From CAZROT01 sp964601895 (GTDB taxonomy: Bacteria; Pseudomonadota; Gammaproteobacteria; Enterobacterales; Enterobacteriaceae), in NCBI GenBank assembly GCA_964601895.1, contig CAZROT010000002.1, positions 186,001 to 250,000 on the forward strand: 64,000 nt of DNA, read 5' to 3'. A program made the translations under genes and the position numbers. The notes under the pieces are model-generated. The model saw only the letters and a program-made list of their open reading frames with translations. It did not search any database and was not told where the DNA came from. This document shows positions 27,651-36,670 of this stretch, piece by piece. How positions within the stretch are numbered: position 1 is the stretch's first letter; each line of letters starts with the position of its first letter.

Positions 27651-29914
27651 TGAGTGCGCATAACAAAACTGATGAGGTATCACGGAAAAAAACGCGCAGC
27701 ACCCGCAGTAAAGCACCACGCAGCAGTACTTCTCCTTCACAATCGGTCTCTTCTTTTCAACTGAGCGTACGCCCGGATAATATCGGCGTCATCACCATCG
27801 ATGTTGCTGATGAAAAAGTGAATCAGTTAAAAGCTGAATTTGCCGACGAGATTATGGCTATATTGCAGGAACTCAGGAAGCTGGCTAATTTACAGGGTGT
27901 GGTTATCATCTCGGGGAAACCAGATTCCTTTATTGCCGGTGCAGATATCAAAATGATTGCTGCCTGCAAGACTGAACAGGAAGCACAGATGCTCGCTGAA
28001 AAAGGTCAGGAGATCTTTGCGTCTATTGCTGCATTTCCCTTTCCCATTGTTGCTGCTATTCATGGAGCCTGTCTGGGCGGGGGGCTGGAGATGGCGCTGG
28101 CCTGTCATGCCAGAATCTGCTCTTTAGATGATAAAACAGTATTGGGCCTGCCAGAAGTGCGCCTTGGCCTGCTGCCAGGTTCAGGTGGAACCCAGCGTCT
28201 GCCGAAACTGATTGGCGCGCGCAGGGCACTGGACATGATGCTGACCGGTAAACAGATTTCTGCACGTCAGGCAGTAAAAATGGGTCTGGCTGATGATGCC
28301 GTTCCTCATGACATCTTACTGGATGTTGCCGCAAAGCAGGCTAAAGCAGGATGGAAAAAACGGCCTGCACTGCCATGGCAGGAACGTTTATTTAATGGTG
28401 TGGGCAAAGCATTATTGTTTAGTCTGGCGCACAAAAAAATACTGGCAAAAACGCGTGGCCATTATCCTGCTCCTGAAGAGATTATTCATGTGGTACGCCA
28501 GGGGCTGGAACAGGGAGAAAACAGAGGTTATAAGGCCGAAGCCGCCGCTTTCGGCAGGCTTGCGATGTCAGCACAATCTGTGGCGTTAAGCGGGTTGTTT
28601 TTTGCCTCAGTAGCATTGAAAAAAGAGCAGGGAACAGAAGTAACTCCCGCGCTTATTGAGCATACTGGTGTATTGGGTGGTGGTTTAATGGGGGCGGGTA
28701 TCGCCTGTGTGACAGCTACCAGGGCCGGATTGCCGGTGAGAATCAGAGATATTAATGAAAAGAGCTTAAGTCAGGTGTTGAAATATACCTGGGATGTGTT
28801 AAGTAAGCAGGTAAAAAAGAAGCGCATACGCTCTTCGGAGCGTCAGCGTCAGATGATGCTGCTGTCCGGTACCACTGATTACAGCGGCTTTGACAAAGTG
28901 GATATCGTTATTGAAGCGGTATTTGAGGATCTGGCACTGAAACAGCAAATGGTGGCAGAAATTGAACAGCATACTGCCGCACACACCATTTTTGCTTCCA
29001 ATACGTCTTCACTGCCTATCAGCCAGATTGCTGCCGGTAGCACACGGCCGCAGCAGATTATCGGTCTGCATTATTTCAGTCCGGTTGATAAAATGCCACT
29101 GGTTGAAGTTATTCCACATGCCAGCACCAGTGCCCAGACTATTGCCAGCACTATTGCTTTGGCAAAGAAACAGGGTAAGACAGCGATTCTGGTTGCTGAC
29201 AAAGCAGGCTTTTATGTTAACCGTATTCTGGCTCCCTATATTAACGAAGCAGCCCGTTGTCTGATGGAAGCAGAGCCGATAGAAATAATAGATAAAGCCC
29301 TGTCTGATTTTGGTTTTCCGGTTGGTCCTGTTACCCTGCTCGATGAGGTGGGCATTGATGTGGCGACCAAAATTATTCCTGTTTTAGTGCAAGAATTTGG
29401 CCAGCGTTTTGCCCTGCCTGAAGCCTTCGATACTATCTTAAAGGATGGTCGTAAGGGGCGAAAAAACCGGCGTGGATTTTATCTGTACCCCGCTGTAAAG
29501 ACGCATTGCAGGCTGTGCATGTTTAAAAAAAGTAAGCCAAAACAGCCAGATTCTTCTATTTACTCTTTGCTGGGAGTTATCCCGCGCGCACAGTTACCCC
29601 TTTCTGCTATTGCTGAGCGTTGCATCATGATGATGTTGAATGAAGCGGTGCGTTGTCTGGATGAAGGAATTATTCGCAGTCCACGTGATGGTGATATCGC
29701 TGCGGTATTTGGTATTGGTTTCCCGCCATTTTTGGGTGGTCCTTTTCGCTATATTGATAGTCTCGGCGCACAAAGCGTGGTCAGCACGCTCCAGTCATTG
29801 GTACAGCAGTATGGTGAACGTTTTACTCCCTGTGAGCGACTGTTATCTATGGCAGCACGGCAGACGCGTTTTTATGCGCATGCGGTACTGCCTGATAGCA
29901 TGCGTGAATCCTGA
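27650..29914 (+). CDS. fadJ: FadJ, multifunctional enoyl-CoA hydratase / 3-hydroxyacyl-CoA dehydrogenase
   Basis: Alpha subunit paired with FadI. The N-terminal crotonase domain has GADIKMI, HGACLGGGLEMALACHARI and PEVRLGLLPGSGGTQRLP. The 3-hydroxyacyl-CoA dehydrogenase domain starts about residue 330 with GVLGGGLMGAGIA and has ASNTSSLPIS and GLHYFSPVDKMPLVEVI. At 754 residues it is longer than E. coli FadJ (714), mainly because of an extra Lys/Arg/Ser-rich N-terminus of about 35 residues before QLSVRPDNIG. The start at 27650 overlaps the fadI stop; no internal ATG would remove the extension cleanly. The extension may be disordered; its role is unknown. Confidence 0.95.
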   Translation: MSAHNKTDEVSRKKTRSTRSKAPRSSTSPSQSVSSFQLSVRPDNIGVITIDVADEKVNQLKAEFADEIMAILQELRKLANLQGVVIISGKPDSFIAGADIKMIAACKTEQEAQMLAEKGQEIFASIAAFPFPIVAAIHGACLGGGLEMALACHARICSLDDKTVLGLPEVRLGLLPGSGGTQRLPKLIGARRALDMMLTGKQISARQAVKMGLADDAVPHDILLDVAAKQAKAGWKKRPALPWQERLFNGVGKALLFSLAHKKILAKTRGHYPAPEEIIHVVRQGLEQGENRGYKAEAAAFGRLAMSAQSVALSGLFFASVALKKEQGTEVTPALIEHTGVLGGGLMGAGIACVTATRAGLPVRIRDINEKSLSQVLKYTWDVLSKQVKKKRIRSSERQRQMMLLSGTTDYSGFDKVDIVIEAVFEDLALKQQMVAEIEQHTAAHTIFASNTSSLPISQIAAGSTRPQQIIGLHYFSPVDKMPLVEVIPHASTSAQTIASTIALAKKQGKTAILVADKAGFYVNRILAPYINEAARCLMEAEPIEIIDKALSDFGFPVGPVTLLDEVGIDVATKIIPVLVQEFGQRFALPEAFDTILKDGRKGRKNRRGFYLYPAVKTHCRLCMFKKSKPKQPDSSIYSLLGVIPRAQLPLSAIAERCIMMMLNEAVRCLDEGIIRSPRDGDIAAVFGIGFPPFLGGPFRYIDSLGAQSVVSTLQSLVQQYGERFTPCERLLSMAARQTRFYAHAVLPDSMRES

Positions 29915-29992
29915 AAATCCGCTATCCCATCATCAGCTGATTCTGCAGGACAGCCAGTCCTGGCAGCACGTTAGTTAACAAAAGAGAAAATT

Positions 29993-30466
29993 ATGTACCT
30001 ATTTATTATGCGTCACGGAGAGGCGGCGTCTGACGCAACCTGTGATTCAGAGCGTCCGTTGACACCCGCGGGCAGACAGCATGCACATAAGGCTGCCGTG
30101 TGGCTGGCGCATCAGTCAGTACAAATTGAGCAGATTCTGGTGAGTCCTTATCTGCGCACAAGGCAGACATTGCTGGCAGTGCGTGAAGTCCTGCCATTAC
30201 CGCAGGAAGAAGTCATGCCGGCAATAACGCCGGATGGAGACAGTGAAGAGGTCAGTCAATATCTGAAACAACTGGCTGCACAATCCTGTGCGGCAGTGCT
30301 GTTGATTTCACATCTGCCTTTTATCGCTTCCCTTGTCACTGAACTCTGCCCACAGGCCGTGATTCCGGCATTCAGTACCTCTGGCATTGCACACATCAAG
30401 TTAAATGCTACCGGTGGTGAGCCGGCCAGATTACTTGAATATCTCAGCCTCGCGCAGATGAACTGA
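29993..30466 (+). CDS. sixA: SixA phosphohistidine phosphatase
   Basis: Small histidine-phosphatase-superfamily enzyme; in E. coli it dephosphorylates histidine on ArcB and the nitrogen PTS. The 157-residue protein begins MYLFIMRHGEA with the catalytic RHG (His8), and has the second conserved LISHLPF motif. Length and position after fadJ match E. coli. About 365 bases of spacer follow before the next large gene. Confidence 0.93.
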   Translation: MYLFIMRHGEAASDATCDSERPLTPAGRQHAHKAAVWLAHQSVQIEQILVSPYLRTRQTLLAVREVLPLPQEEVMPAITPDGDSEEVSQYLKQLAAQSCAAVLLISHLPFIASLVTELCPQAVIPAFSTSGIAHIKLNATGGEPARLLEYLSLAQMN

Positions 30467-30579
30467 ACAGACAGCGGGCAGGAGTGAGTGTCTGCGCTGC
30501 AGAATATCGATAACTGACTGCTGCTCTTTCCCTGCGCGCTTTTTTCTGCCGTTATGGCTGTTCGTTGCGCAGGGCGGCA

Positions 30580-30696
30580 TCAGATACTGGTCCAGCTGGT
30601 GCTCTCAAGTACATCGTCGAGTTCATAGACGTCCAGAGTAATGCCGTTGTTTTTCAGGAAGAGTTTCTGCCTGAATTTTAACATCATACTGGTCAT
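30580..30696 (-). CDS. Possible 38-residue peptide of unknown function
   Basis: A short minus-strand frame, MTSMMLKFRQKLFLKNN then GITLDVYELDDVLESTSWTSI, lies in the spacer between sixA and the subtilase-like gene. Its composition looks protein-like, with a basic first half and acidic second half, but the ribosome binding site (AGAG) is weak. It could equally be the tail of a decayed gene. No family recognised. Confidence 0.3.
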   Translation of the reverse strand: MTSMMLKFRQKLFLKNNGITLDVYELDDVLESTSWTSI

Positions 30697-30770
30697 TATG
30701 TATGCTCTATTAATTAATAAATAATATGTTATGGCAGTGATAATAACGCAGTCAGTATGATGACGCTGTC

Positions 30771-30806
30771 AAAAAAGCGCCACAGGCTTATCAACAGCCT
30801 GCGCGC
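30771..30806 (-). terminator. Intrinsic terminator downstream of the subtilase-like gene
   Basis: Read on the minus strand, CAGGCT-gttgata-AGCCTG forms a stem extended by flanking GC bases and is followed by GGCGCTTTTTT. It lies about 25 bases after the stop of the gene at 30831-32441 and fits a Rho-independent terminator for it. Confidence 0.65.
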
Positions 30807-30830
30807 AGGTAGAGAAGTTGCCGCGGTGGG

Positions 30831-32441
30831 TTACACCTCTTTTTCAAACGCATAGCCTGTTTTAGCCGGGGTAAATTTCAGCTTTAACAGACTGTCACTA
30901 TCGGTGTATTGCTCGCAGTGGGATAAAAATAACTGCCCCCAATGAACATGGTGATTTTTCATCCTCAGGCAGGTATTGGCTTCTTTTAACTTCAGTGCCA
31001 TGGTGATGAAATTATCAGCCACGGTGGTTTTTGCGGAAATAAAATTGAGCTCCCAGCGTTGCAGGCGATTTAATGCACTATTGCAGGGTTTAAAGCCAAT
31101 ATGCTGCCAGGAGGCTTCATTAACGTCAGCAGCGGTTAAACAAAGTGGTATGCCCTTAGTGCCTGCTGTGGTGTAAATCTGGCCTGCGGTGGTTAAATAA
31201 AAAGCAATGCCGTCATTCAGGTGAGACACAGAAAATCCCGCCTTGAATGCGTTCAGCCCCGCTAAGTCAGTTAAAAAATAATCCATATAATCCCGATTTG
31301 CTACCGTTATCTTCCAGGAGACGGCGGTGTGCGGCTCTGTATCGGAGGGCATCACAGGGGTACAGATGGCCTGCAGTGCCTTACCGGCGTTCAGCACCCT
31401 GCCTTCAGTTATCAGTGTTTTTAAGTGCTCATGGCGATCGGCGGTGCTGAGTAAAATTTCCTTTATCTGCCGGGCAGACGTTGAAGGTGTACAGGCATTC
31501 ATCGCAGCAACAACACCAGAAACAATGGCGGTTGCTTCTGAGGTGCCATTTCCCCTGGCAATTCTCCCTGACGAGGTTAAAAAAGGAATATTAAATCCGG
31601 GTGCGCCAATATCGACTCTATCCTGACCAAAGCGACTGCCGCTCACCCGTGTCTGATACAGATGAGGCACGTTACTTTCATTGAATTGTACGGCGGCAAC
31701 GCGAATAACGGGATCCTGCTCAATATCTTCTTTCTTTTTGGGTCGATACGCAGCAGGCCAAAATTGTTTATCAGGCGGTGTCGTGGCGATATCTCTGGCA
31801 TCATTACCAACGGCAGCAATGATAAGTAGTTTATTTTTCTGGCCAATTTTTTTTAACAGCGATGACCATTCTGTGGCATTTTTGGTGCCGCTATCTGCGC
31901 CAGAGATGTTGAGTATTTTTTCATTATTGGTCAGTTCTGCCGCCGTGACTGCGTCGAGAAAAGACGTGTTGATGCCATTATTCGGCAGAACAATGCGGTT
32001 AATGACCGGTGTTCCTGGCAGGATCCCGATAAAATACTGTCCCCCTGATGAAAATTGCTCGCCGGCTATTATCGACGCCATGGCCGTGCCATGAAGATAA
32101 ATGGGGCTGTCAAGATCTTTTTTTCTCGATAGATGCGTGATGTGTTTATGGACAGCCACAAGATTTATTTCAGGAATGCGGTAAACCTCTGAATCGATTA
32201 TCGTTACTGGATCGTTTCTTTTATCACGCCAGGATTTATAGGATGCTGGAAAATTAATCTGCTGGAAAAAATCTGGTCTCTGGTTGTTATTACAGGCTGC
32301 CGCCCTGCAGTGCAGACTATATTGTTCTTCCTGTTTCTGACCTGCGGTCTGTAGAGCTTCAGAGGCGTTCCCATGGCCATGAAGAAAAAAGATGATGCAG
32401 GAAAGACGGATACAAAGTCGGGAGAGAAATTTCAGGCGCAT
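30831..32441 (-). CDS. Secreted subtilase related to subtilase cytotoxin SubA, with lectin-like C-terminal domain
   Basis: An S8-family serine protease of 536 residues with a signal peptide (about residues 1-26). Residues about 75-350 align closely with SubA, the BiP/GRP78-cleaving A subunit of subtilase cytotoxin: YLHGTAMASIIAG, KILNISG, LIIAAVGND, WPAAYRP, QDPVIRVAAV, SGSRFG and GNGTSEATAIVSGVVAAM. The predicted triad is Asp83, His117 and Ser301, with Asn213 as oxyanion residue. SubA ends soon after the VLNA segment, but this protein continues for some 180 residues with two Cys-containing, Trp-rich repeats (PLCLTAADVN...RWELN and NTCLRMKNHHVHWGQ). These look like ricin-type/CdtA-CdtC lectin folds. 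No separate SubB-like gene is adjacent. I infer a single-chain toxin with protease and binding domain; target and host are unknown. Confidence 0.82.
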   Translation of the reverse strand: MRLKFLSRLCIRLSCIIFFLHGHGNASEALQTAGQKQEEQYSLHCRAAACNNNQRPDFFQQINFPASYKSWRDKRNDPVTIIDSEVYRIPEINLVAVHKHITHLSRKKDLDSPIYLHGTAMASIIAGEQFSSGGQYFIGILPGTPVINRIVLPNNGINTSFLDAVTAAELTNNEKILNISGADSGTKNATEWSSLLKKIGQKNKLLIIAAVGNDARDIATTPPDKQFWPAAYRPKKKEDIEQDPVIRVAAVQFNESNVPHLYQTRVSGSRFGQDRVDIGAPGFNIPFLTSSGRIARGNGTSEATAIVSGVVAAMNACTPSTSARQIKEILLSTADRHEHLKTLITEGRVLNAGKALQAICTPVMPSDTEPHTAVSWKITVANRDYMDYFLTDLAGLNAFKAGFSVSHLNDGIAFYLTTAGQIYTTAGTKGIPLCLTAADVNEASWQHIGFKPCNSALNRLQRWELNFISAKTTVADNFITMALKLKEANTCLRMKNHHVHWGQLFLSHCEQYTDSDSLLKLKFTPAKTGYAFEKEV

Positions 32442-32651
32442 TAGATAAGTCCTTTATACCAATGGTGAATTTGTAAATTGTGAATGTTACCGGAAAGCTA
32501 TTTCAGCTGCCACTGTACTGGTGGTTGAAAAGCAGGCTGTCATAACATCAACTCTGAAATTCATACCTTATTTATTATCCTTATTTCTTTCATTTCCTTT
32601 GCTATCTTTAATTGTACTGGTTACTAACAGATTGGGGTGAATGGAGGCATT

Positions 32652-33794
32652 ATGGGAGATTTTTTTAAAAATTCTTCGACTGTTAACAGAAGTTATACAG
32701 GAAATCCACCACCGGTGCGTAGCGATGGTCCCTGTGCTCACGATCTTTTTACTCTCTTAACTTATGGTCTGTGCACATCATTGTCCGCGGGGGGCACTGG
32801 CAATGTTGTGCCTCGTGATTTAAAGGATCTGTCTGGTCTGGCTGCAGGAGAATTACAGAGACATTTTTTTGCTGAAGAAAATACCAGCCGCATTGAAATA
32901 ACGTTAACCGGAAAAATACTGTGCATTCAGGAACGCGGTACTGATCTTGAGCTCCGCTTTGGAGAAGAAAGCATCAGATTAGAACAAATGACGGTAAGGC
33001 AATTCATAAACAGAATGATTGTCGGCAAATTGATCGATGATATAGGCAATAAGACCATTAGCGTTAGCGAGGCTAAAGCGGTTTTAGCACAGCTGGATCT
33101 AGGCGGAACCAGTTTCACGGGACTGGAAACACACATGCTGGATCTCTCTGGCCTCGATCTGTCCGGCGTTAATCTGGCAGGATGTATGCTGGCAGCACGA
33201 GAAGGACCTTTTGATCTGAGAGGGACTAACCTGGAAGGCGCGAATTTACATCAAGCCTATATCAACGGCCAGACCCGTTTCGATAACAATACGGTGCTGA
33301 CAAACGCCAGAATGACGGAGCTGAGTCCGTACAGTTTCTGCTTGATCGACCTGAGTCAGGTGATTCATTTAACAGGTACGGTGATCAGCATGAAACTGGA
33401 CAGCGAAGAAAATCTTGATTTGCTCCTCCTCGAGGATGAAAACGACGGATATCATCTCGCGGCAGCGATAGAGCGCATTCCTGCACGCTTTGACAACATA
33501 AGGAATACGCTCGTTAGTCAGCTCGTGCTCTATCTTAAAGAGTCGCCAGATTTTCATCCTTGCTACCTGAAAAACCTGCTGCCTGTACTGCGCCCTGAGC
33601 ATACTGCCGATCCCAGAATGAGAGATTTTTTAATGGCACATATTAAAAATATTTTCGACCCGGAACGCACAGAGCCGATGAGTGTGTCGCAGGCGCTCCA
33701 CCACCGCTGCTGGCAAAATAACTGGGAGCGCAAAGTACGCCCTTGTACTAATACCGTTCGGCAATTAAGCCCTGATGGTCAGCAAGCGCACTAG
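32652..33794 (+). CDS. Pentapeptide-repeat protein, effector-like
   Basis: A 380-residue protein without signal peptide or membrane segments. A central block (about residues 145-215) has pentapeptide-type repeats of the A/S-(D/N)-L-x-x kind: LDLSGLDLSGVNLAG and FDLRGTNLEGANLHQA. The flanking N-terminal 140 and C-terminal 160 residues match no family I recognise. Pentapeptide repeats form right-handed beta-helices and occur in type III effectors such as PipB, in gyrase-protecting proteins and others, so function is open. The start at 32652 has GGAGG five bases upstream and is preferred over the GTG at 32637. Its stop overlaps the stop of the convergent gene at 33791. Its leader contains TTATTATCCTTATT, like those of the coiled-coil genes. 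Confidence 0.75.
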   Translation: MGDFFKNSSTVNRSYTGNPPPVRSDGPCAHDLFTLLTYGLCTSLSAGGTGNVVPRDLKDLSGLAAGELQRHFFAEENTSRIEITLTGKILCIQERGTDLELRFGEESIRLEQMTVRQFINRMIVGKLIDDIGNKTISVSEAKAVLAQLDLGGTSFTGLETHMLDLSGLDLSGVNLAGCMLAAREGPFDLRGTNLEGANLHQAYINGQTRFDNNTVLTNARMTELSPYSFCLIDLSQVIHLTGTVISMKLDSEENLDLLLLEDENDGYHLAAAIERIPARFDNIRNTLVSQLVLYLKESPDFHPCYLKNLLPVLRPEHTADPRMRDFLMAHIKNIFDPERTEPMSVSQALHHRCWQNNWERKVRPCTNTVRQLSPDGQQAH

Positions 33795-36346
33795 ATTTTT
33801 CTTTTTATCGCGTTTTTTACGCCCTCAGGAAGGAATAAATGCCAGTTGCTTTGCCCGGTTACTGTTTTTCGTAGTGTGGCTACAAAATCAGGCTGCTGAG
33901 TCAGGGCTTCTTCGAAACGGCGCCCGTAAAAGCTGAGAGCTCCCCTTGTTCTCATACTTTCCCATGCCTGTTTTCTTAGCACCGGCTCAGCGTTCATCAG
34001 CATCTGAAAAGCCTCAGTATCTATCTGTAGCGTTCCTGCTTTCAGTATCAGATAAAACACGTGCTTACTGAAAAACTGCACCCATGATGCCTGGATTCGA
34101 TTAAAAATACCCACAGGAAGAGTCAATAATTCCTGCGTACTCAGCATGGCAAGACGATCCGGATTCATGTTAATACCATCAATGGCCTTGTTTATCTGGT
34201 TTTCGCTGCCTTCACCTTTCAGACCCTGTTGATAACGCTGAATCAATGCGGCAACGAACTCTTGCTTTGCTCCCTCCGGCATACCCAGTATTTCCCGTGG
34301 ATTCATACGAATCCGGTAGAGATTACCGGCATCTATGAGCTGGATAAGATAATACCGATGTTCTTCTGGCGCAGACTGATTCACGGCTGCGTGCAGTTTT
34401 TTTGCAATGACTTCCCGCTGCCTGTCAAAATGCACGGCGTCAAAACCATTAAATAACTCGTTGTAAGCAAGCCCCTGCTCTTTGAATGAAGCCAGCCGGC
34501 TCTCGAAAAGTATGGCGAAGATCCTGGTGGAATCTCTGGAGAAAACCAGTAAATCTTTTTCCGGGAAAACAGACGCGTTACCCTGAATAAACTGCCACAG
34601 TTTCTGTTCTATTTTTACATGTTGGAAAACTACAGGAGGGAAGTTAAGAAATAATTTGAGCAGACGACTTCTGTGTTCACCCTCGAAGAAAAAATCTACC
34701 TGCTGCAGGCTATCAAAAGGATGGGCATGCTTGTGAAAGTAGCTCAGGATCGTCGTATTTATTTGATCAGAAAATATTTTTTCGAAATCAGGCAGTGTCT
34801 GCCACAGGGGCATCTCTGCTACCCTGTACAGACCGGCTGTTTTAACGAAGAAAGGAAAATAGGTAAAAAAAACTTGAGTCCATAAATGTTGCAGAACGGG
34901 ATTTTTTAGTTCCGGCACAGACCAGAAAAGGAATTTATCAATAATGCCCTCTGCTGACATGCCAGCCCTGTTATCGGAATCACTCAGGGTAACCAGCAGA
35001 TGTATCATCGGTGCCTCCTGTTCATCGGTGTTGGCGAAAAGCTGATTGTAAGCCTGTGCTGCCTGCTGCGGTAATGCAGGCAGGTTTCTGCCTGTTCTGA
35101 GTGCCCGACGCAGCTGAGTTAACTGCTGCAATAAAGATCTATACTTATTGTGCGGAATCTCCAGGGACTGTTGTGTCTTGAGCAGATACTCTGCAAATTC
35201 CTTTCCGCGAATAATGGCCAGCTGCTCAGATGACACCTGTTCTCCCAGTTTATGAAGCGCCTGCAGGGTGTGGGCAGGCAACATATCCGCCTGTCTCAAA
35301 TACATGTTAGCGAGTTCATCAGGAGCCTGACGGGCGCGCTCAACAAATTTCTCACCAATACCTTCACTGTGCAGCAGTGTTTTAAACTGTGCGTCAGGCA
35401 GGGAAGAAAGCCGTGTCAGTGGAATACCATCAAACGGACGCGGGTGGGATTGTGCGAAGCGGATCCACTCTGTTTCACGTGACTGGATGTCATCGCCGGG
35501 CAGAACAGGGCGCCAGACATGGAAGCGTTCTCCCTGCTCCGCCGCTTCCTGAATGCTATCCCTGTATCTGTCGGGTACCTGTGAATCACCCAGACGCTTC
35601 ATGGCCTCCTGTGGGTTTCTCTGCGCCCAGCGTCGTACAGCTCTTCTGATGGCTTCGTCTTCGTATAAACATGGTGCAGCCATCAGCACCTGCTCCATGT
35701 CTGCCGGCCGTTCTCTGCCAGGCGGCGACCACAGTGCATCGAAAACAACAGAAGCATCACGATCGCGGATTTTACTGAGCAGCCAGGTGGCATGGCTGCT
35801 GATATGCTGCCACAGTTCAGGCATATCGGGATTTTCCACCGCCAGCTTAAAAAGCGGCAATGGTTCCAGCCAGAACAACAGGCCGGGGTGTTGCTGTATA
35901 TGGTCCATGACCACAGCCTGCCGGTCAGTGTCCGACGACGCATTTTGTAAACGGTCGAGTACGGCTTTTGGAGGCAGGCTTTTCTGTCTGCCTCGTTCGA
36001 AATGTTCGCGCTGGTGGTGTATCTCATGTGTTATGCCGGCTGCGGGCACAGATTCCGCAAGCTGTTCAGCAGAATTGAAATCAGGAATAAAGTCGTTTTC
36101 CGCAGTCTGCCCGGCCGTATTATCCGGCTGGGCAGGTGATAATATCGCTACTGCCTGTCCAGAGTTGTCAGGCACCGGGAACTCCATATCCTTCAGCACA
36201 TCATACAGTACTTCATGTACCCATTCTGGCAACACCACCGTACGCAGTACGGCGTACACGGACTCCCTGTTTTGTGCTCTTTGTACACGTTCAACTAAAA
36301 ACCATCCGTAAAATTCCCGTGTCTCTTCACGGCCATTTGCAGTCAT
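33791..36346 (-). CDS. Large protein of unknown function (851 residues)
   Basis: No family recognised. The sequence is predicted mostly helical, rich in Leu, Gln, Glu and Arg, without a signal peptide or clear membrane spans. It ends in a basic tail (GVKNAIKRKI). It has the look of a large cytosolic or secreted helical-repeat protein, for example HPGLLFWLEPLPLFKLAVENP and RLAMLSTQELLTLPVGIFN segments, but no repeat unit is certain. Immediately upstream and in the same frame is a TAA at 36350-36352, one codon before this ATG, then another open frame (36350-36586). The ribosome binding site for this ATG is poor. It may therefore be the larger part of a gene broken by a nonsense codon. Confidence 0.7.
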   Translation of the reverse strand: MTANGREETREFYGWFLVERVQRAQNRESVYAVLRTVVLPEWVHEVLYDVLKDMEFPVPDNSGQAVAILSPAQPDNTAGQTAENDFIPDFNSAEQLAESVPAAGITHEIHHQREHFERGRQKSLPPKAVLDRLQNASSDTDRQAVVMDHIQQHPGLLFWLEPLPLFKLAVENPDMPELWQHISSHATWLLSKIRDRDASVVFDALWSPPGRERPADMEQVLMAAPCLYEDEAIRRAVRRWAQRNPQEAMKRLGDSQVPDRYRDSIQEAAEQGERFHVWRPVLPGDDIQSRETEWIRFAQSHPRPFDGIPLTRLSSLPDAQFKTLLHSEGIGEKFVERARQAPDELANMYLRQADMLPAHTLQALHKLGEQVSSEQLAIIRGKEFAEYLLKTQQSLEIPHNKYRSLLQQLTQLRRALRTGRNLPALPQQAAQAYNQLFANTDEQEAPMIHLLVTLSDSDNRAGMSAEGIIDKFLFWSVPELKNPVLQHLWTQVFFTYFPFFVKTAGLYRVAEMPLWQTLPDFEKIFSDQINTTILSYFHKHAHPFDSLQQVDFFFEGEHRSRLLKLFLNFPPVVFQHVKIEQKLWQFIQGNASVFPEKDLLVFSRDSTRIFAILFESRLASFKEQGLAYNELFNGFDAVHFDRQREVIAKKLHAAVNQSAPEEHRYYLIQLIDAGNLYRIRMNPREILGMPEGAKQEFVAALIQRYQQGLKGEGSENQINKAIDGINMNPDRLAMLSTQELLTLPVGIFNRIQASWVQFFSKHVFYLILKAGTLQIDTEAFQMLMNAEPVLRKQAWESMRTRGALSFYGRRFEEALTQQPDFVATLRKTVTGQSNWHLFLPEGVKNAIKRKI

Positions 36347-36349
36347 GTA

Positions 36350-36586
36350 TTAAATGAACCTGCTGAGAAACTGAGGTAGAAAAAAGCGTTCTTCCGGCAA
36401 CTTAAAAAGCGCATCAAGAGTAATTTCATCAGCATCCTTTCTTTCCAGAGCAGGTGTTGCCGGTGTGTCTGTTTCATTTGATAAAGAAGCTGCTGCTATA
36501 ACAGCAGCCATTCTTTTTCCTGCCTGTTTTACATCATTTTTTTGATCCTGTTTGTTACTTACCATCACCAGATGAACTTTTCGCAT
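36350..36586 (-). CDS. Small ORF in frame with, and directly upstream of, the 851-residue gene
   Basis: 78 residues, MRKVHLVMVSNKQDQKND to FFLPQFLSRFI, polar and charged, with no recognised family. It ends in TAA one codon before the ATG of the large gene and in the same frame, so readthrough would join the two. The frame is also open for 28 codons upstream of this ATG, back to a TAG at 36671-36673. Either a small translationally coupled protein or the N-terminal piece of an interrupted gene. Confidence 0.45.
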   Translation of the reverse strand: MRKVHLVMVSNKQDQKNDVKQAGKRMAAVIAAASLSNETDTPATPALERKDADEITLDALFKLPEERFFLPQFLSRFI

Positions 36587-36670
36587 TCCGGATGATATCC
36601 ACCTGCCCAGATAAGCCCGCCCACCTCCCTTACTTTGGCTCCAGCGGAGTTCAAGCAGTTCACTCGTTCC

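Noticed and set aside
30466..30580. GC-rich partial inverted repeat after sixA
   Set aside because: Pairing is imperfect (CAGCGGGCAG with CTGCGCTG) and no T-run follows in a suitable place, so not called a terminator.
35553..36311. 252-codon plus-strand ORF, Ser/Cys-rich
   Set aside because: It lies wholly antisense to the 851-residue gene; its Ser/Cys-rich composition is typical of a shadow frame, and it has no motif or ribosome binding site.
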